64,000 bases of DNA from Kutzneria chonburiensis (GTDB lineage Bacteria > Actinomycetota > Actinomycetes > Mycobacteriales > Pseudonocardiaceae): the NCBI RefSeq assembly GCF_028622115.1, contig NZ_CP097263.1, forward strand, positions 5,456,001 to 5,520,000, given 5' to 3'. A program made the position numbers and the translations under genes. Positions 62,463-64,000 of this stretch are shown here, in pieces. Position 1 is the stretch's first letter, and every line of letters begins with the position of its first letter. The notes below the pieces were generated by a model. It had not been told where the DNA came from. It searched no databases and worked only from the letters and a program-made list of their open reading frames with translations.

Positions 62463-63473
62463 ATGGCCAGGCCGACCCGGCTGGCCTGGTGGCATCTCCT
62501 CATCACGCTGGTCGTGCTGGTCGCGGTGGCGGTCGGCGCGGTGCTGCTGGGCGCGATCGACCTCGGCTGGCAGCGGGTGCTGGCCGAGGTCTGGGCCCAG
62601 CTGACCGGCGGCGTCTCGCCGCTGAGCGAGCAGGAGTCGGCCATCCTGTGGCAGCTGCGGATGCCGAGGGTGGTGCTCGCCGGCCTGGTCGGGGCGGCGC
62701 TGGCCTGCTCGGGCGCGACGTTCCAGGGCGTGTTCCGCAACCCGCTGGCCGACCCCTACCTGCTCGGCGCGGCCGCCGGCGCGGGCATGGTCGTGACGAT
62801 CGTCGTCGTGCTCGCGCCCGGGGCCGGCGTGGCCTTCCTGCCGGCGGCGGCGTTCGTCGGCGCGCTCGGCGGCGTGGCCCTGACCTGGGGACTCGGCCGC
62901 TCGGCCGGCGCCGGCACGGCCACCCTGCTGCTGGCCGGAGTTGCCGTGGCGTCATTCCTGACCGCCGTGCAGACCTTCGTGCAGCAGTTGAACACCCTTA
63001 CGCTGCAACAGGTCTACGGCTGGATCCTGGGTGGACTGTCCACCGGGGGCTGGAGCCAGGTGCTGTCCGCCTTGCCCTATCTGGCGGTTGCCCTGACCGT
63101 GCTGTGCACCTGTTCGGGCCTGCTGGACGTGCTGACGCTGGGCGACGAGGAAGCGTCGTCGCTGGGCGTGCGGCCGGGTGTGGTGCGACTGATCGTGCTG
63201 GGCGCGGCGTCGCTGGCCACCGCCGCCGCGGTTTCGGTGAGCGGCTTGATCGGATTCGTGGGAATCGTTGTGCCGCACGTGATTCGGTTGCTGTTCGGGG
63301 CCAGTTACCGCGTTGTCGTTCCAATGTCGCTGGCCGGCGGCGCCATTTTCCTCATCCTCGCCGACATCGTCGCCCGCACCGCGCTGGCCCCGGCGGAATT
63401 GCCGATCGGCGTGGTGACCGCGTTTACCGGCGCGCCGTTCTTCGTTCTCGTGCTCCGAAGGAGACAGTCGTGA
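62463..63473 (+). CDS. FecCD-family iron/cobalamin ABC transporter permease
   Basis: 336 residues and about ten membrane helices. Family motifs: LWQLRMPRVVLAGLVGAALACSGATFQGVFRNPLADPYLLGAAAGA (read in pieces) and SGLIGFVGIVVPHVIRLLFGASYRVVVP, with the GxxGAD-like coupling loop. It moves the ligand given by the preceding lipoprotein. ATG at 62463; its TGA overlaps the GTG start of the ATPase gene (GTGA). Confidence 0.95.
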   Translation: MARPTRLAWWHLLITLVVLVAVAVGAVLLGAIDLGWQRVLAEVWAQLTGGVSPLSEQESAILWQLRMPRVVLAGLVGAALACSGATFQGVFRNPLADPYLLGAAAGAGMVVTIVVVLAPGAGVAFLPAAAFVGALGGVALTWGLGRSAGAGTATLLLAGVAVASFLTAVQTFVQQLNTLTLQQVYGWILGGLSTGGWSQVLSALPYLAVALTVLCTCSGLLDVLTLGDEEASSLGVRPGVVRLIVLGAASLATAAAVSVSGLIGFVGIVVPHVIRLLFGASYRVVVPMSLAGGAIFLILADIVARTALAPAELPIGVVTAFTGAPFFVLVLRRRQS

Positions 63474-64000
63474 CCGCGCTGCGGCTGGCCGCCGTGACCG
63501 CCGGCTATCGGGGCCGGACCGTGGTGCGGGACGTGAGCGCGCACGTGCCGGCCGGCAGCTGGCTGGCGGTCATCGGCCCGAACGGGGCCGGCAAGTCGAC
63601 CCTGCTGAAGTCGATCGCCGGCCTGGTCCCGTCCACCGGTGACGTGTCGGTTGACGGCCGTTCCGTTGCGGCGCTTGGACATCGTGAGCGGGCCCGGCTG
63701 ATCGGCTACGCCCCGCAGACGCCGTCGCTGCCCGAGGGCCTGACCGTCACGGACTACGTGCTGCTGGGCCGGACGCCGCATCTCGGACCGCTGGGCCGCG
63801 AGAGCCGGTCCGATCTGGACCTGGTCTCCGGTGTGCTGGCCAGACTGGATCTGGGAAAACTGGCTGACCGTCCACTGAGGACACTGTCCGGCGGCGAGCG
63901 GCAGCGGGCGGTGCTGGCCCGGGTGCTGGCCCAGCAGGCCGGCGTGCTGCTGCTGGACGAGCCGACGACCGGCTTGGACATCGGCCACGCCCAGGCGCTG
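63470..64000 (+). CDS. ABC transporter ATPase of the FecE/BtuD type (3' end outside window)
   Basis: The visible 177 residues contain Walker A GPNGAGKSTLL, the Q-loop GYAPQTPSLPEGL, the signature LSGGERQR and Walker B VLLLDEPTTGLD. The GTG at 63470 has AGGAGACAGTC upstream and overlaps the permease stop. It completes the three-gene importer and continues past the window. The H-loop is outside. Confidence 0.95.
   Translation, partial: MTALRLAAVTAGYRGRTVVRDVSAHVPAGSWLAVIGPNGAGKSTLLKSIAGLVPSTGDVSVDGRSVAALGHRERARLIGYAPQTPSLPEGLTVTDYVLLGRTPHLGPLGRESRSDLDLVSGVLARLDLGKLADRPLRTLSGGERQRAVLARVLAQQAGVLLLDEPTTGLDIGHAQAL

Overview
The DNA is very GC-rich, with strong third-position GC bias, frequent GTG/TTG starts and many actinomycete-specific families: DUF397 with XRE-DUF5753, two AfsR/SARP regulators, a LuxR-type LAL regulator, SAM-dependent methyltransferase DUF574, DUF2218, and a SulP-carbonic anhydrase fusion. 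This points to a filamentous actinomycete, most likely Pseudonocardiales (Amycolatopsis/Kutzneria-like). The genus is inference. It reads as chromosomal: gnd, pyk, gltBD, uppP and dacB are all present. I saw no tRNA, rRNA, CRISPR array or phage.

Layout. 0-5.5 kb: a MocR-type regulator (cut by the window edge), a prim-pol-like protein behind a tiny upstream ORF, a stand-alone nitric oxide synthase oxygenase, an ANTAR protein, a secreted trypsin-like protease and a serine hydrolase. 5.5-12 kb: a CitA/CitB-type two-component system whose kinase carries an apparent frameshift, divergent from a NitT/TauT-type ABC operon split by an IS605-type tnpB element. 12-18 kb: a Thr-rich exported protein; a LacI regulator convergent with a decayed GH1 beta-glucosidase that still has a LacI-type operator; and an mgtA-mgtC magnesium locus with a leader ORF. 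18-20.4 kb: an SPFH/GYF protein and a zinc-ribbon membrane protein. 20.4-33.4 kb: three giant STAND-type regulators (AfsR-like, LAL, AfsR-like) around a LolD/FtsX-type ABC exporter. 33.7-36.4 kb: an XRE/DUF397 module and a degenerate FAD monooxygenase. 36.6-46.4 kb: SulP-carbonic anhydrase, LuxR and GntR regulators, DacB, 6-phosphogluconate dehydrogenase, MarR/DUF2218, a methyltransferase and UppP. 46.4-64 kb: TesB, pyruvate kinase, an Lsr2-like protein, several small enzymes, Fic, DUF4239, a surface propeller protein, glutamate synthase (gltBD), and the start of an iron-siderophore/cobalamin ABC importer cut by the window end.

The most unusual non-coding signal is a three-copy family of long imperfect palindromes (about 90-120 bp) abutting stop codons at 13657, 30459 and 46390. 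A second hairpin style, with GGGCCC-type arms, lies at 20423 and 42118. Several genes look broken or remodelled: the sensor kinase, GH1, FAD monooxygenase, TesB 3' end and AfsR 3' end. Other points of note are the mgtA leader ORF with a hairpin before the start codon, and the tnpB element, whose removal rebuilds a tight permease-lipoprotein junction.
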